A stretch of 64,000 nucleotides of DNA from the NCBI GenBank assembly GCA_023268355.1, contig JALNJK010000003.1:1-64000 (forward strand), written 5' to 3'. This stretch comes from Candidatus Terraquivivens tengchongensis (GTDB lineage: Archaea; Thermoproteota; Nitrososphaeria_A; Caldarchaeales; Wolframiiraptoraceae). Shown here piece after piece: positions 41,047-50,030 of the stretch. Below the pieces are notes generated by a model. The model saw only the letters and a list, made by a program, of their open reading frames with translations. It was not told the DNA's origin and did not search any database. Numbering within the stretch: position 1 is the stretch's first letter; each line of letters begins with the position of its first letter. A program made the position numbers and the translations under genes.

Positions 41047-42096
41047 ATGTCCAAAGAATTACGGACAGTTCTTTGGAAAGATGGTCAAGTTAAGCTCATA
41101 GACCAAAGAAGGCTTCCATCCAAGTTAGTCTATATCAGCTGCAAAAATTACAGAGAGGTCGCTAAAGCCATCAAAAACATGACAGTTAGAGGTGCGCCGG
41201 CAATAGGTGTAGCTGCGGCGATGGGTATGGCATTGGCGGCTAAGAGTGTAAAAAGTAAGAATGTAGAAAAGTTGATGTCGGAACTGGAGAAGGCAAAAAA
41301 CGTTTTGGCATCAACAAGACCTACTGCCATAAACCTTTACTGGGCACTCGAAAGAATAATGAAAGTTGCAAGGGAGGCAGCTAAGAGTGGAGATGCCAAG
41401 AAAGTTGTTCTGAGTGTGCTGGATGAAGCGAAGAAGATGGCAGACGAGGATGTGGAAACAAATAAAGCGATAGGAAAATACGGCTCGACTCTAATAAATG
41501 ATGGAGATGCTGTACTGACGCATTGTAATGCGGGTGCCCTTGCAACTGTTGGATATGGAACGGCCCTTGGGGTGATAAGGGCTGCGCTCGAAGAAGGAAA
41601 ATCTTTTTCAGTCGTAGCTACGGAGACTAGGCCTAAGTTGCAGGGTGCAAGATTAACCGCTTTCGAGCTGAAGATAATGGGTGTCCCATTTAAGCTCATC
41701 ACGGATGGTATGGTGGGCTATGTTATGCAGCAAGGCCTAGTTAACAAAGTCGTGGTCGGAGCCGATAGAATTCTAGCAAAAAGCGGCCATGTTGTAAATA
41801 AAATAGGTACGTTCACGATAGCCGTAGTAGCCAAGCACTTTGGTATACCATTCTATGTTGCTGCACCTACTTCTACAATAGATTTTGAGAGTGATCCGGA
41901 AGATGTTGTCATAGAGTTTAGGGATGAGAATGAAGTGCACTATGTTGATGGAACGAGAATAACACCGAAGGGTGTTAAAGCCATAAACCCAGCCTTTGAC
42001 ATGACACCACCCGAACTTATAACAGCAATCATCACGGAGAAGGGAATATATGAGCCAACTCGCCTTATGGAGCTTTATCGTTCAGCTCAACCCTAG
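41047..42096 (+). CDS. mtnA: S-methyl-5-thioribose-1-phosphate isomerase (eIF2B-alpha-like)
   Basis: A 349-residue isomerase of the methionine salvage pathway and a relative of aIF2B/ribose-1,5-bisphosphate isomerase. Seen: KNMTVRGAPAIGVAAAMGMALA (RGAPAIG, about 46-52), THCNAGALATVGYGTALGV with the catalytic Cys (about 157) and VVGADRIL with the catalytic Asp (about 238). These features favour MtnA over the AMP-pathway isomerase. ATG 41047 is preferred over GTG 41038. SRP RNA lies downstream. Confidence 0.88.
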   Translation: MSKELRTVLWKDGQVKLIDQRRLPSKLVYISCKNYREVAKAIKNMTVRGAPAIGVAAAMGMALAAKSVKSKNVEKLMSELEKAKNVLASTRPTAINLYWALERIMKVAREAAKSGDAKKVVLSVLDEAKKMADEDVETNKAIGKYGSTLINDGDAVLTHCNAGALATVGYGTALGVIRAALEEGKSFSVVATETRPKLQGARLTAFELKIMGVPFKLITDGMVGYVMQQGLVNKVVVGADRILAKSGHVVNKIGTFTIAVVAKHFGIPFYVAAPTSTIDFESDPEDVVIEFRDENEVHYVDGTRITPKGVKAINPAFDMTPPELITAIITEKGIYEPTRLMELYRSAQP

Positions 42097-42130
42097 CTAA
42101 AGCTCAGATTATAGCGACCATGGTTCTATT

Positions 42131-42319
42131 ATGTGGAAACTTCTTGTAGAGACGAGGATCGGTTATATGCGAAAATTTTATAAACCCTCCATTCTTTGGG
42201 TTGTTTCTCGAGATTCTTGGCATTCTGCTTTTAATAGCGCTCAACACCTGAAGAGTATCAAGCTTTTTAGTGAGGACCTCAAAATAGAGATAAAAGAAAC
42301 ATACCTAAAAAATTCGTAG
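42131..42319 (+). CDS. Doubtful 62-residue ORF between mtnA and SRP RNA
   Basis: An ATG-to-stop frame with no recognisable domain, in a 280-bp gap. Its basic, aromatic composition gives little support. It ends 60 bp before the SRP RNA. It may be random. Confidence 0.2.
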   Translation: MWKLLVETRIGYMRKFYKPSILWVVSRDSWHSAFNSAQHLKSIKLFSEDLKIEIKETYLKNS

Positions 42320-42342
42320 GTACCCAAAACGAGTTTAACTAG

Positions 42343-42357
42343 TAAAAACCTTTATCG
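42343..42357 (+). promoter_or_regulatory. TATA/BRE element of the SRP RNA
   Basis: An A-rich BRE-like stretch followed by TTTATC (42351-42356) lies about 27 bp before the first paired base of the SRP RNA (42379), the usual archaeal spacing. It is the only TATA-like element at that distance. Confidence 0.45.
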
Positions 42358-42377
42358 GACAAAATACTTTCTTTATA

Positions 42378-42708
42378 TGGTGGCGGCAGGTAGGGCTGGG
42401 GAGCTAGCCCTTCCCCCTTAGCTCGAAACGGGCTATATGCGAGGGCCAGATAACCTGGCGGGGTGTGGAGGGTTTGGCAGGAATGCAGGCTAGAAGGGGG
42501 CGTGAGGGTGCGCCTACGTGGGGTCCCGGAGGGATGCAGCCTCTCCGTAGGGAGGGGATAGGCATCCCTTGCGCGCCGAACCGTGTCAGGCTCGGGAGAG
42601 AGCAGCACTAAGGCGCGACGGCGCCGCTGCGTAGTGCCGTACCTGATCCTGCTTCTAGCGAGTGCGCCTGACGGACCCTCTGCTACCCGCTGGGGGCTGC
42701 CGCCACCT
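42378..42708 (+). ncRNA. ffs: Signal recognition particle 7S RNA
   Basis: About 331 nt with much higher G+C than the flanks. The 5' and 3' ends pair perfectly over 11 bp (42379-42389 with 42697-42707). The conserved helix 8 is complete: GTGTCAGG, a CTC-GGGA-GAG tetraloop stem, then AGCAGCAC (42590-42609), which is the SRP54 (Ffh) binding site. The long central helices and the length fit the archaeal type with Alu and S domains. It targets ribosomes making membrane and secreted proteins to the membrane. Confidence 0.95.
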
Positions 42709-42995
42709 ATAAGTGTACATCAGATGATTTTGTAACTTTTTCATTCTCTCACTGTTTATGCCGACTAGAGTTTTTAGTTTTAAGAGAGGATGAGCTGAAG
42801 GTGATTAGAATCAATATCAGAGCCTCTTGGAGCATGTGCTCTAATGAAAACCTGAATAACTTAGAGATAATGCTCACAAGAAGTAGAAAGATTAAATTTC
42901 TAAGGGTCAAATTAATTGAATTCTAAACACATAGAATATATGTTCCAACTGCTTAAAACAAAAACGTTTTAGTAATTCATTGGACATCTATTTTA
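42709..42995. other. 287-bp gap after the SRP RNA
   Basis: A short T-rich stretch at about 42728-42742 (GATTTTGTAACTTTTTC) follows the SRP RNA and may end its transcript. The remaining bases are A+T-rich. I see no tRNA, C/D-box RNA or ORF with support. Confidence 0.4.
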
Positions 42996-43352
42996 ATGAT
43001 GAGTGCATTTCGTGACCTGATGAGGATAGGCATCCTTTTGATAGGTATATCGGCTATTATCATAGCATCGCTCGTCATGCATATGTATCTAACACAGTTT
43101 GTCAGGCAGCCGCCCCTCACAGCTTACTGCTCCGATATGGCGATAATCATCACGGCTGGGAAGGATTTAGAGAACGTCAAGATATTGGATAACAGGTCAT
43201 TAACGTTACATATGTTCCCGAGAATACCTGCTGGCTCCCAAGAGTTTTTCGTAGTCCCATCACAGGGTCTCTATGCGGTCCAAGCTGGCAACTACAAAGT
43301 CGTAGTACATTGCACAAAGTCACAGATAATACGACCCCAACTATATGACTAA
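42996..43352 (+). CDS. Small membrane-anchored exported protein
   Basis: A 118-residue protein with one N-terminal membrane span (residues about 9-32, IGILLIGISAIIIASLVMHM) and an outside beta-rich domain of about 85 residues. It has two cysteines (CSDMAI, VVHCTKS) that could form a disulfide. No family is recognised. A second anchored protein with many cysteines follows 84 bp downstream on the same strand, so the two may work together. Confidence 0.6.
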   Translation: MMSAFRDLMRIGILLIGISAIIIASLVMHMYLTQFVRQPPLTAYCSDMAIIITAGKDLENVKILDNRSLTLHMFPRIPAGSQEFFVVPSQGLYAVQAGNYKVVVHCTKSQIIRPQLYD

Positions 43353-43438
43353 AAATATTACGGCTCAAAATCGTTGATGATTGTGTTCAAATTTTTAGAA
43401 ATATAAACGAACCCTTTCAGTACATAAGTTGGTGTTTG

Positions 43439-44020
43439 GTGTTGAAGCACGTCTGGAAGGTAATGATTCCAGTAGTCATCGTGGCAACAGCAGTCATGTT
43501 ATATATAGGTGGTGCTTTACCGATTACGGTAACTAAACCACAAATAAAATATAGTGTCAGTTCAGTATGTTGTCCAACCTCATACGAAGATGTTGAAGCT
43601 GACCAAGTCTCGCTGGAAGTTAGGGAGAACCACATCTACTTAAAGCACGTTGTACTCTACCCCTGTTGTGCGAAGTTTAATGTCGTTCTTAACGAAGAAC
43701 TTCTTAGAGAGGGCGTAATTGTAATCAAAGAGAAGAATGTGGGTGAGATGTGCAGATGTATATGCCAATACATCATTGACATTCAGATTGGGCCGTTGTC
43801 AGAAGGGAAGTACCTCGTTCAGATATGGGGTGTGGAGTTTTACGATCAAGAACCCACGTTACGATGGGCTGGAGAGGTATTTATTGGAAACGAAAAAGTT
43901 TGTAATAATATGTGCGGTGATGGTGTTTGTCAAGAGATCGTCTGTATGGCCGTCGGTTGTCCTTGCCCAGAAACCCCAGAAACTTGTCCCATGGATTGTA
44001 AAAACAACGAGAATCCATAA
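43439..44020 (+). CDS. Cysteine-rich membrane-anchored exported protein
   Basis: A 193-residue protein with an N-terminal anchor (VMIPVVIVATAVMLYIGGAL). About 18 cysteines occur in pairs and clusters (CCPTSYEDVEADQ, LYPCCAKF, MCRCICQY) and a C-terminal repeat-like tail (CGDGVCQE...CPMDC) resembles the CGDGxCxxxExxxxCPxDC motif of secreted archaeal proteins. Multiple disulfides or metal binding outside the cell are likely. The start is GTG 43439 or TTG 43436. Function unknown. Confidence 0.65.
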   Translation: MLKHVWKVMIPVVIVATAVMLYIGGALPITVTKPQIKYSVSSVCCPTSYEDVEADQVSLEVRENHIYLKHVVLYPCCAKFNVVLNEELLREGVIVIKEKNVGEMCRCICQYIIDIQIGPLSEGKYLVQIWGVEFYDQEPTLRWAGEVFIGNEKVCNNMCGDGVCQEIVCMAVGCPCPETPETCPMDCKNNENP

Positions 44021-44071
44021 AGACCTTATAAAGTATAAATTTACAAGACATAAAGATTGTTAGAAAGAAAG

Positions 44072-44566
44072 ATGTCCGAGGAAAAGGCATCAAAAGAATT
44101 AGAGCTTCTTAGAGAGAAGTTGGAAACCCTTGAGAAGGAAAACGAGAGATTAAGAAACGATTATCTGTACTTAGCGGCGGAGCTGGACAATCTTAGGAAA
44201 TACATGATAAAGGAGATAGAGAGAACAAGAAGAGCTGCTATTGAGAGTTTACTCATAAAGTTAATAAACGTTTACGAAGCAATAGAGAAAGCTACAGAAT
44301 ATTATGGTGAGCAACAATCACCCTTACTTGAGGGATTGAAGCTCATCGGCAAGGATATTCTGAAAATTCTAGAAGATTCGGGCGTAAAGAGGATGGAAAC
44401 TATCGGAAAAAAATTTGACCCATTTCTTCACGAAGCGATAGAGCACATCGAGATGGACGACGTAGAGGATGGTGTAATCATAGAAGAAGTCACAAAAGGT
44501 TACATGCTTGATGATAAGGTTTTGAAACCTCCCAAGGTAAAGGTAGCTAAGAGTAAGAAGACGTGA
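44072..44566 (+). CDS. grpE: GrpE nucleotide exchange factor
   Basis: A 164-residue co-chaperone that releases ADP from DnaK. A long N-terminal coiled coil (SEEKASKELELLREKLETL onward) leads to the LYLAAELDNLRKYMIKEIERTRR helix and the C-terminal beta wing (GKKFDPFLHEAIEHIEMDD, EEVTKGYMLDDKVLKPPKVKV). ATG 44072 is chosen over TTG 44057. DnaK and DnaJ lie 2 kb downstream on the same strand, separated by four unrelated genes. Confidence 0.93.
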   Translation: MSEEKASKELELLREKLETLEKENERLRNDYLYLAAELDNLRKYMIKEIERTRRAAIESLLIKLINVYEAIEKATEYYGEQQSPLLEGLKLIGKDILKILEDSGVKRMETIGKKFDPFLHEAIEHIEMDDVEDGVIIEEVTKGYMLDDKVLKPPKVKVAKSKKT

Positions 44567-44573
44567 AGATTGT

Positions 44574-44933
44574 ATGCCGATATTCGTCGTCCATGAACAT
44601 CATGCTAAAAGAGCAGGCCTTCACTACGACTTGAGGCTAGAGATGAATGGTGTTTTGAAATCTTGGGCATTTAGGAAAGAACCATCAACGGAAAAAGGTG
44701 TGAAGAGACTCGGCATACAACAGGAAGACCATGATCTTGATTATGCATCATTCGAAGGTGAAATAACGGAGGGATATGGTGCTGGGAAGGTACTCATATG
44801 GGATAAGGGTGATTATGAAATCTTGGAATACGTTCCAGATGAGAAGATCGTTTGCATATTAAATGGTTCCAAGCTTAAAGGAAAATACGTTTTGTTAAAA
44901 ACAAAGATAGGATGGTTATTTTTTAAGACTTAG
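44574..44933 (+). CDS. Stand-alone LigD-type 3'-phosphoesterase domain protein
   Basis: A 119-residue protein equal to the phosphoesterase domain of bacterial NHEJ ligase LigD. It has the hallmark FVVHEHHAKRAGLHYDLRLEM (His9 and His17 with Asp19 in the LHYDLRLE motif), then SWAFRKEP, the acidic HDLDYASFEGEI and GYGAGKVLIWDKGDYE segments. It trims 3'-phosphate or ribonucleotide ends before ligation. Stand-alone versions occur in archaea. It starts 7 bp after grpE, so it may be co-transcribed. Confidence 0.9.
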   Translation: MPIFVVHEHHAKRAGLHYDLRLEMNGVLKSWAFRKEPSTEKGVKRLGIQQEDHDLDYASFEGEITEGYGAGKVLIWDKGDYEILEYVPDEKIVCILNGSKLKGKYVLLKTKIGWLFFKT

Positions 44934-44973
44934 CGAACACTTATTAATTCTTAGGAGATGCATTAAACCGTGC

Positions 44974-45771
44974 ATGACTGGATTAATACATGAACTTATT
45001 GCGGCGCTTTCCGACAAGTTCCAGAACGAGCGCTTGGAAGACGTAAGGATCGGAATATTTTATACGGGTGTGAAGCTCAGCACAGGCCATGGTGGTGTGT
45101 CTTATACTATGACGAGATCTTCCACAGAGACTGTATGTTGTCCAGAAGTTCCCATGGCTGGTGAGATTGCCGGTATGGGTGTTAAAGATGCCCTTAAGTT
45201 GGCAGAAGAAGAGGATGTGATATCGGCAACAATCGGTATAGCTACAATAAATGCAGCGTCTCAATCGTTAATATTCGGCGAAATGAAAGATCGTTACAAT
45301 ATTATCGTTGGTCATGATGCTCTAGACATAATTAGCATAAATCCCTCAGATAGGGTAGTCATGATAGGGGCCTTTCCACCTTATGTTAAAAGGTTAAGGC
45401 AAAATGTAAAAAGCTTAACAGTCTTCGATGATAACAAGTCGGTGTTGATGGAGCTGGGCCTGCCAACGGAGCCCGACGTAAGCCTTGAAAATTCCCTGAA
45501 AAATGCTTCGGTCGCCATAATTACTGGTTCAGCATTTGTGAATAAGACAATAGAAAGGCTCCTCGAGCTCTCGAGCAATACAAGGGAGGTTTTGGTCGTT
45601 GGTCCAACAGCTAGCATGCTACCTGATCTGCTTTTTAAGCGTGGTGTAACTGCCGTCGGTGGTATAAGGATAACGGACGTCGAAAAGATGCTAAGGGTTG
45701 TGAGCGAGGCCGGAGGAACCCGGGCGCTTCTTAAAACTTGTGCTGAGAAGTACACGATATTGAAGTGTTGA
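44974..45771 (+). CDS. DUF364/DUF4213 family protein
   Basis: A 265-residue protein with the N-terminal DUF4213-like domain (GIFYTGVKLSTGHGGVSYTM, about 27-46; IGIATINAASQSLI, about 88) and the C-terminal Rossmann-like DUF364 domain (VVMIGAFPPYVKRLRQ, about 127; VAIITGSAFVNKTIE; VLVVGPTASMLPDLLFKRGV). The family has been linked to heavy-metal chelation, but its reaction is unclear. It starts with ATG 44974. Confidence 0.82.
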   Translation: MTGLIHELIAALSDKFQNERLEDVRIGIFYTGVKLSTGHGGVSYTMTRSSTETVCCPEVPMAGEIAGMGVKDALKLAEEEDVISATIGIATINAASQSLIFGEMKDRYNIIVGHDALDIISINPSDRVVMIGAFPPYVKRLRQNVKSLTVFDDNKSVLMELGLPTEPDVSLENSLKNASVAIITGSAFVNKTIERLLELSSNTREVLVVGPTASMLPDLLFKRGVTAVGGIRITDVEKMLRVVSEAGGTRALLKTCAEKYTILKC

Positions 45772-45774
45772 AGC

Positions 45775-46212
45775 ATGACAGAAGGAAATACTGAATATCA
45801 ACTTAAAGGAAAGACCGCCCAAGTTTATATGTTGTTGATAAAGCACACAGGGATGCCGATTGGTGTCAGGGAGGTCCAAAGAGTTTTAGGCTTCAGCAGT
45901 CCAAGCATAGCCCACTACCATCTGGAGAAGCTTGTCAGTATGGGACTCGTGAAGAGAACCGAAAGAGGTGAATATGAAGTCGTCGAAGTAGTTAAAGTTG
46001 GTATGCTAAAGAACTTTGTCAAGATAGGTAGACTCTTAATGCCTAGGTATGCCTTTTATTCTGTTTTATTGACCACGATGCTCCTAGTCTATGTTTTGTT
46101 ATACCCACAGAATTTCTCGAGCCACAACATCGTAGCCCTCATATTTGGATTAGTCGGCTGCATAATACTCTGGTATGAAACGTTTAGGGTTTGGAAAGAA
46201 TCTGGATTATAA
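45775..46212 (+). CDS. Membrane-anchored winged-HTH protein
   Basis: A 145-residue protein. Residues about 12-72 form a winged helix (VREVQRVLGFSSPSIAHYHLEKLVSMGLVKRTERGEYEVV) of the ArsR/MarR type with a recognition helix SSPSIAHYHLEKL. Two hydrophobic helices follow (about 88-107 and 116-134). HTH domains tied to the membrane in archaea are probable membrane-linked regulators. It starts 3 bp after the DUF364 gene. Confidence 0.72.
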   Translation: MTEGNTEYQLKGKTAQVYMLLIKHTGMPIGVREVQRVLGFSSPSIAHYHLEKLVSMGLVKRTERGEYEVVEVVKVGMLKNFVKIGRLLMPRYAFYSVLLTTMLLVYVLLYPQNFSSHNIVALIFGLVGCIILWYETFRVWKESGL

Positions 46213-46268
46213 GCATCAACCGTTCTAAGCGTTAGAATTATATTTAAAAATTAATAGGATGATGCGGA

Positions 46269-46520
46269 ATGAATGCCTTAGTGACAAAGGTTGTAGTGTT
46301 AACATTTGTGGCAGTAACTTTTGGCGTCGCGTTGACATTGTTACCGATGTTACTCTCAAAGGAGGATGTTGTTATGAAAACGTTTGGTGAGATGGAGTCT
46401 ACGAGGAATTCTGCAGAAAGTCTGGAACCACCAGCCATAATTACGATCACATCCATAATCGTTCCGGGGCTAATAGCAGGATTTTTAGCCTTTATTTTAA
46501 CAAAAAGACTTACTCGCTAG
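46269..46520 (+). CDS. Small two-span membrane protein
   Basis: An 83-residue protein with a hydrophobic N-terminal helix (about 5-28) and a second near the C-terminus (about 56-78), separated by an acidic linker. No family is recognised. It lies directly upstream of dnaK on the same strand, 91 bp before its start codon. Confidence 0.5.
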   Translation: MNALVTKVVVLTFVAVTFGVALTLLPMLLSKEDVVMKTFGEMESTRNSAESLEPPAIITITSIIVPGLIAGFLAFILTKRLTR

Positions 46521-46611
46521 ATCTTTGACGTAAGGTTTAATTTTTGCCTCTAACACTTGCTACATTGGTCTCAGTAAATAATGCCTATCATTTGTTTAGG
46601 AGGTGGAGTTC

Positions 46612-48447
46612 ATGCCTGAGAAAATAATAGGTATAGACTTAGGAACGAGCAACTCTGCTGCCGCTGTCGTCATAGGTGGAAGACCAGTAATTATACCAAG
46701 CTCAGAGGGTGTGACGCTTTACGGCAAAGCATTCCCATCTTATGTGGCCATAACGAAAGATGGGCAACTTCTGGTCGGTGAGCCCGCCAGACGTCAAGCA
46801 GTGATGAATCCAGAAGGAACTGTGACCGCCTTCAAGCGAAAGATGGGTACCGATTATAAATACGTATTACATGGTAAGGAATTCACACCACAACAGCTTT
46901 CTGCATTCTTACTCCAGAAGATTAAGAGGGATGCTGAGGCCTTCTTAGGAGAACCTGTGAAGAAAGCGGTCATAACGGTTCCGGCATACTTCAACGACAA
47001 TCAGCGACAGGCTACAAAGGATGCTGGCACGATAGCTGGCCTCGAGGTCGTCAGGATTATAAATGAACCAACTGCCGCCAGCCTTGCATACGGTCTTGAC
47101 AAACAAGATAAGGAGATGAGAATTATGGTCTTCGACCTTGGTGGTGGAACGCTTGACGTGACGATACTTGAGTTTGGTGGTGGTGTCTTCGAGGTTAAAG
47201 CAACTTCTGGCGATACGCAGCTGGGAGGTACAGATATGGATAAAGTCTTAGTGGATTATATCGTCAACAAATTTAGGCAGGATACGGGCATTGACCTCAC
47301 AAAAGACCCGATGGCGATAAATAGGGTGAGAGAGGCTGCCGAGAAAGCCAAGATAGAGTTATCTACGGTCTATGAGACTGAAATAAATCTTCCATTCATA
47401 GCCCAAGACTCATCAGGACCTAAGCACTTAACCATGACACTCACGAGGGCAAAATTGGAAGAGCTTGTAAGACCGATAGTCGAGAGATGTGCAGGCCCGA
47501 TGCGACAGGCACTCGCTGACGCAAAGCTTAGACCGGAGGACATAGATAAGATCATCTTAGTAGGTGGTCCGACGAGGATGCCAATCGTTAGGGAATTTGT
47601 TAAGAATTTCATGGGAAAGGAGCCGGAGCGAGGCATAGACCCGATGGAATGTGTCGCTATGGGTGCAGCAATCCAAGGTGCAATAATAGCGGGTGAAATA
47701 AAGGATGTACTCTTGTTAGATGTTACGCCGCTATCGTTAGGTATAGAGACTTTGGGTGGCATATTCACGAAGATCATAGAGAGGAATACAACAATACCTG
47801 TCAGGAGAAGTCAGATATTCACAACAGCTGCCGACTTCCAGACGAGCGTCGAGATACACGTCCTCCAAGGTGAGAGACCTATGGCAGCAGATAATATATC
47901 GCTCGGTAGGTTTGTGCTTGATGGTATACCGCCTGCACCTAGGGGTGTTCCGAGAATTGAGGTAACTTTTGACATAGATGTGAATGGAATACTTACGGTC
48001 ACAGCAAAAGACTTAGGTACGGGTAGAGATGTCAGCGTAAAGATAACTGCACCGCATAGGCTTTCCAAGGAAGAAATAGATAGAATGATAAAGGAGGCTG
48101 AAATGTATGCTGAACAGGATAGGAAGAGAAAAGAGGAGGCAGAGCTTAGGAATGAGGCAGAATCGCTCATTTACACAATCGAGAAAGGTCTCAAAGAGTT
48201 TGGAGATAAAGTACCGAGTAACGTTAAGTCAAGAGTTGAGGAATCATTAAAGAAACTAAAGGACGCTCTAGCAGGCAAAGATGTTCAAGAAATAAAGAGC
48301 AGGATGGAGGAGTTGAGGAAAGTAGCGCAGGAGATGGGAACAGTCATATACCAACAATCACAGCAATCTACACAACAAAGCTCCGGTAGCTCAAATTCAA
48401 AGACAATCAACGCAGATTACAAGATTGTTAACGATAACAAGGGCTAA
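46612..48447 (+). CDS. dnaK: Molecular chaperone DnaK (Hsp70)
   Basis: A 611-residue ATP-driven chaperone. ATPase motifs: [13 protein letters not shown] (residues 6-18), [17 protein letters not shown] (about 127), [15 protein letters not shown] (about 174) and [16 protein letters not shown] (about 322). The peptide-binding domain contains [23 protein letters not shown]. The tail is a Gln/Ser-rich linker instead of the bacterial EEVD-like end. An AGGAGGTGG ribosome-binding site supports ATG 46612. It is followed by dnaJ after 54 bp. Archaeal hsp70 is generally thought to have come from bacteria. Confidence 0.97.
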   Translation: MPEKIIGIDLGTSNSAAAVVIGGRPVIIPSSEGVTLYGKAFPSYVAITKDGQLLVGEPARRQAVMNPEGTVTAFKRKMGTDYKYVLHGKEFTPQQLSAFLLQKIKRDAEAFLGEPVKKAVITVPAYFNDNQRQATKDAGTIAGLEVVRIINEPTAASLAYGLDKQDKEMRIMVFDLGGGTLDVTILEFGGGVFEVKATSGDTQLGGTDMDKVLVDYIVNKFRQDTGIDLTKDPMAINRVREAAEKAKIELSTVYETEINLPFIAQDSSGPKHLTMTLTRAKLEELVRPIVERCAGPMRQALADAKLRPEDIDKIILVGGPTRMPIVREFVKNFMGKEPERGIDPMECVAMGAAIQGAIIAGEIKDVLLLDVTPLSLGIETLGGIFTKIIERNTTIPVRRSQIFTTAADFQTSVEIHVLQGERPMAADNISLGRFVLDGIPPAPRGVPRIEVTFDIDVNGILTVTAKDLGTGRDVSVKITAPHRLSKEEIDRMIKEAEMYAEQDRKRKEEAELRNEAESLIYTIEKGLKEFGDKVPSNVKSRVEESLKKLKDALAGKDVQEIKSRMEELRKVAQEMGTVIYQQSQQSTQQSSGSSNSKTINADYKIVNDNKG

Positions 48448-48501
48448 AATGACGTCTTAGTTGTAGGTTGATATATTTCGATCGCTTATAGTTTTTAGAG
48501 T

Positions 48502-49611
48502 ATGTCAAGCAGGGTGAAGAAAGACTATTACGAGATACTGGGAGTGCCTAGGAACGCGACAAAGGAAGAGATAAAAAGGGCATACAGGAGGCTTGCGCTA
48601 CAATATCATCCAGATAGGAACAAATCGCCGGATGCTGAGGAGAAGTTCAAGGAGATAAGCGAGGCCTATGCTGTTCTTTCTGATGATGAAAAGCGAAGAA
48701 TATATGATATGTATGGACATGCTGGCTTAAGCGGAGCTTATACGCAAGAAGACATATTCAAGACAAGCACATTCGACTTTGACGAGATATTCAGAGACCT
48801 TGGTTTCGACCTTGACTCAATATTCGAAAGGTTCTTCGGTATTAGGAGAGGTCCACCGAGAGGGAGGGATGTCGTCATGAACTTAGAAATTTCGCTTGAA
48901 GAAGCTTTTAATGGTGCGGAGAAGATTGTGAGCGTTCCGGTATCAGAAGTTTGCAATGCATGTGGAGGTTCCGGTGCGGCACCTGGCGGCCTCAAGACAT
49001 GTAGGGTGTGCGGTGGAACGGGTCAAAAGGTTGACAGTAGACAGACACCGTTTGGTTTCTTTACCTCTGTTACAACGTGTCCAGCATGCGGCGGCTCTGG
49101 GAGGTTTATCGAGAAGAAATGCTCAACATGTAAAGGCTCGGGCTACGTTGAGACAATGAAGAACATATCTGTAAAGATACCGAGGGGCGCTGATGATGGG
49201 CTAGTGTTAAGGGTTCCTGGAATGGGTGAGAGGTATGCAGGAGGTCAGCCTGGTGATCTTCTGTTAGTCATAAAACTTAAACCTCACGGAACCTTTATAC
49301 GAAAAGGCGACGACCTTTATATTGACCTTCCTGTATCGATATCCGAGCTTGCTCTCGGTTCAAAGGTTATGGTTCCTACGCTTGATGGTAAGGTAGAGAT
49401 AAATATACCTAACGGAACACCGCCTGGACACATTATCACTATTAAGGGTAAAGGTATGCCTAGTATGCAAGGCGGCAGAGGGGACTTGAAGGTAAGACTT
49501 AAGGTAGTTATACCAAAGAAGTTATCTCATGAACATAGGAGGTTATACGAGCAATTATATAATCTGGAGAGACGTTTTATAGAAGAAGAAAGAAAGTTGC
49601 TTAAGGATTAG
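48502..49611 (+). CDS. dnaJ: Molecular chaperone DnaJ (Hsp40)
   Basis: A 369-residue type I co-chaperone. The J domain ([32 protein letters not shown], residues 8-39, with HPD at about 36-38), a G/F-rich linker, and four zinc CxxCxGxG repeats ([32 protein letters not shown]) precede the C-terminal substrate-binding domains. It works with DnaK and GrpE. Its end overlaps the convergent mptD gene by 4 bp. Confidence 0.96.
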   Translation: MSSRVKKDYYEILGVPRNATKEEIKRAYRRLALQYHPDRNKSPDAEEKFKEISEAYAVLSDDEKRRIYDMYGHAGLSGAYTQEDIFKTSTFDFDEIFRDLGFDLDSIFERFFGIRRGPPRGRDVVMNLEISLEEAFNGAEKIVSVPVSEVCNACGGSGAAPGGLKTCRVCGGTGQKVDSRQTPFGFFTSVTTCPACGGSGRFIEKKCSTCKGSGYVETMKNISVKIPRGADDGLVLRVPGMGERYAGGQPGDLLLVIKLKPHGTFIRKGDDLYIDLPVSISELALGSKVMVPTLDGKVEINIPNGTPPGHIITIKGKGMPSMQGGRGDLKVRLKVVIPKKLSHEHRRLYEQLYNLERRFIEEERKLLKD

Positions 49612-50021
49612 ACGATCTCTGAGATGTACATAAGGGGGTAGTTCCCAAGAGATTTTATAGCCTTCATACACGCTTTAACTCTTGCTTTACCATACTTAAC
49701 ATAGACCTCAACATCCATCATGTCAGGACCCAAGATTCTGTAATCGAATTGATGACGTTTTCGGGCACTTAAGCCACGCATTCTTATCCTTACTTTCGCA
49801 TCTACCTTGTACGGTTGAAGCTTTATCGCGTCCTCGATCACCCTTTCAAGTCTTCTAAGGTTTCGCAAATTACCTATTATCGGTATACCTGTGAACTGAT
49901 GAGCAACAGCACCAAGGGCTATGCCTGCTTCGAAAGCGCACCTCTCCCTGGCCGTTACGTTTTTAGAGAAGAATCTTTCAGCAGTTTGTTCCACTTTACT
50001 AAGATTGCGCGTTTTCTGCAT
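49608..50021 (-). CDS. mptD: Archaeal dihydroneopterin aldolase MptD (DUF372)
   Basis: A 137-residue enzyme of the methanopterin (C1 carrier) pathway, which cleaves 7,8-dihydroneopterin to 6-hydroxymethyl-dihydropterin. The family signature is [31 protein letters not shown] (about 17-47) with the conserved Glu and His, then [24 protein letters not shown] and the end YPLMYI. SHMT at 53640 uses the same C1 carrier system. It lies 9 bp downstream of the DUF1464 gene. Confidence 0.82.
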   Translation of the reverse strand: MQKTRNLSKVEQTAERFFSKNVTARERCAFEAGIALGAVAHQFTGIPIIGNLRNLRRLERVIEDAIKLQPYKVDAKVRIRMRGLSARKRHQFDYRILGPDMMDVEVYVKYGKARVKACMKAIKSLGNYPLMYISEIV

Positions 50022-50030
50022 AGACCCAAC

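Noticed and set aside
42339-42608. 89-codon minus-strand ORF across the SRP RNA
   Set aside because: It is an accidental frame in the G+C-rich RNA gene; the RNA ends pair and helix 8 is diagnostic.
42770-42870. Possible C/D-box sRNA after the SRP RNA (GATGAGCTGA...)
   Set aside because: No RTGATGA box C with properly spaced CTGA boxes and no terminal stem.
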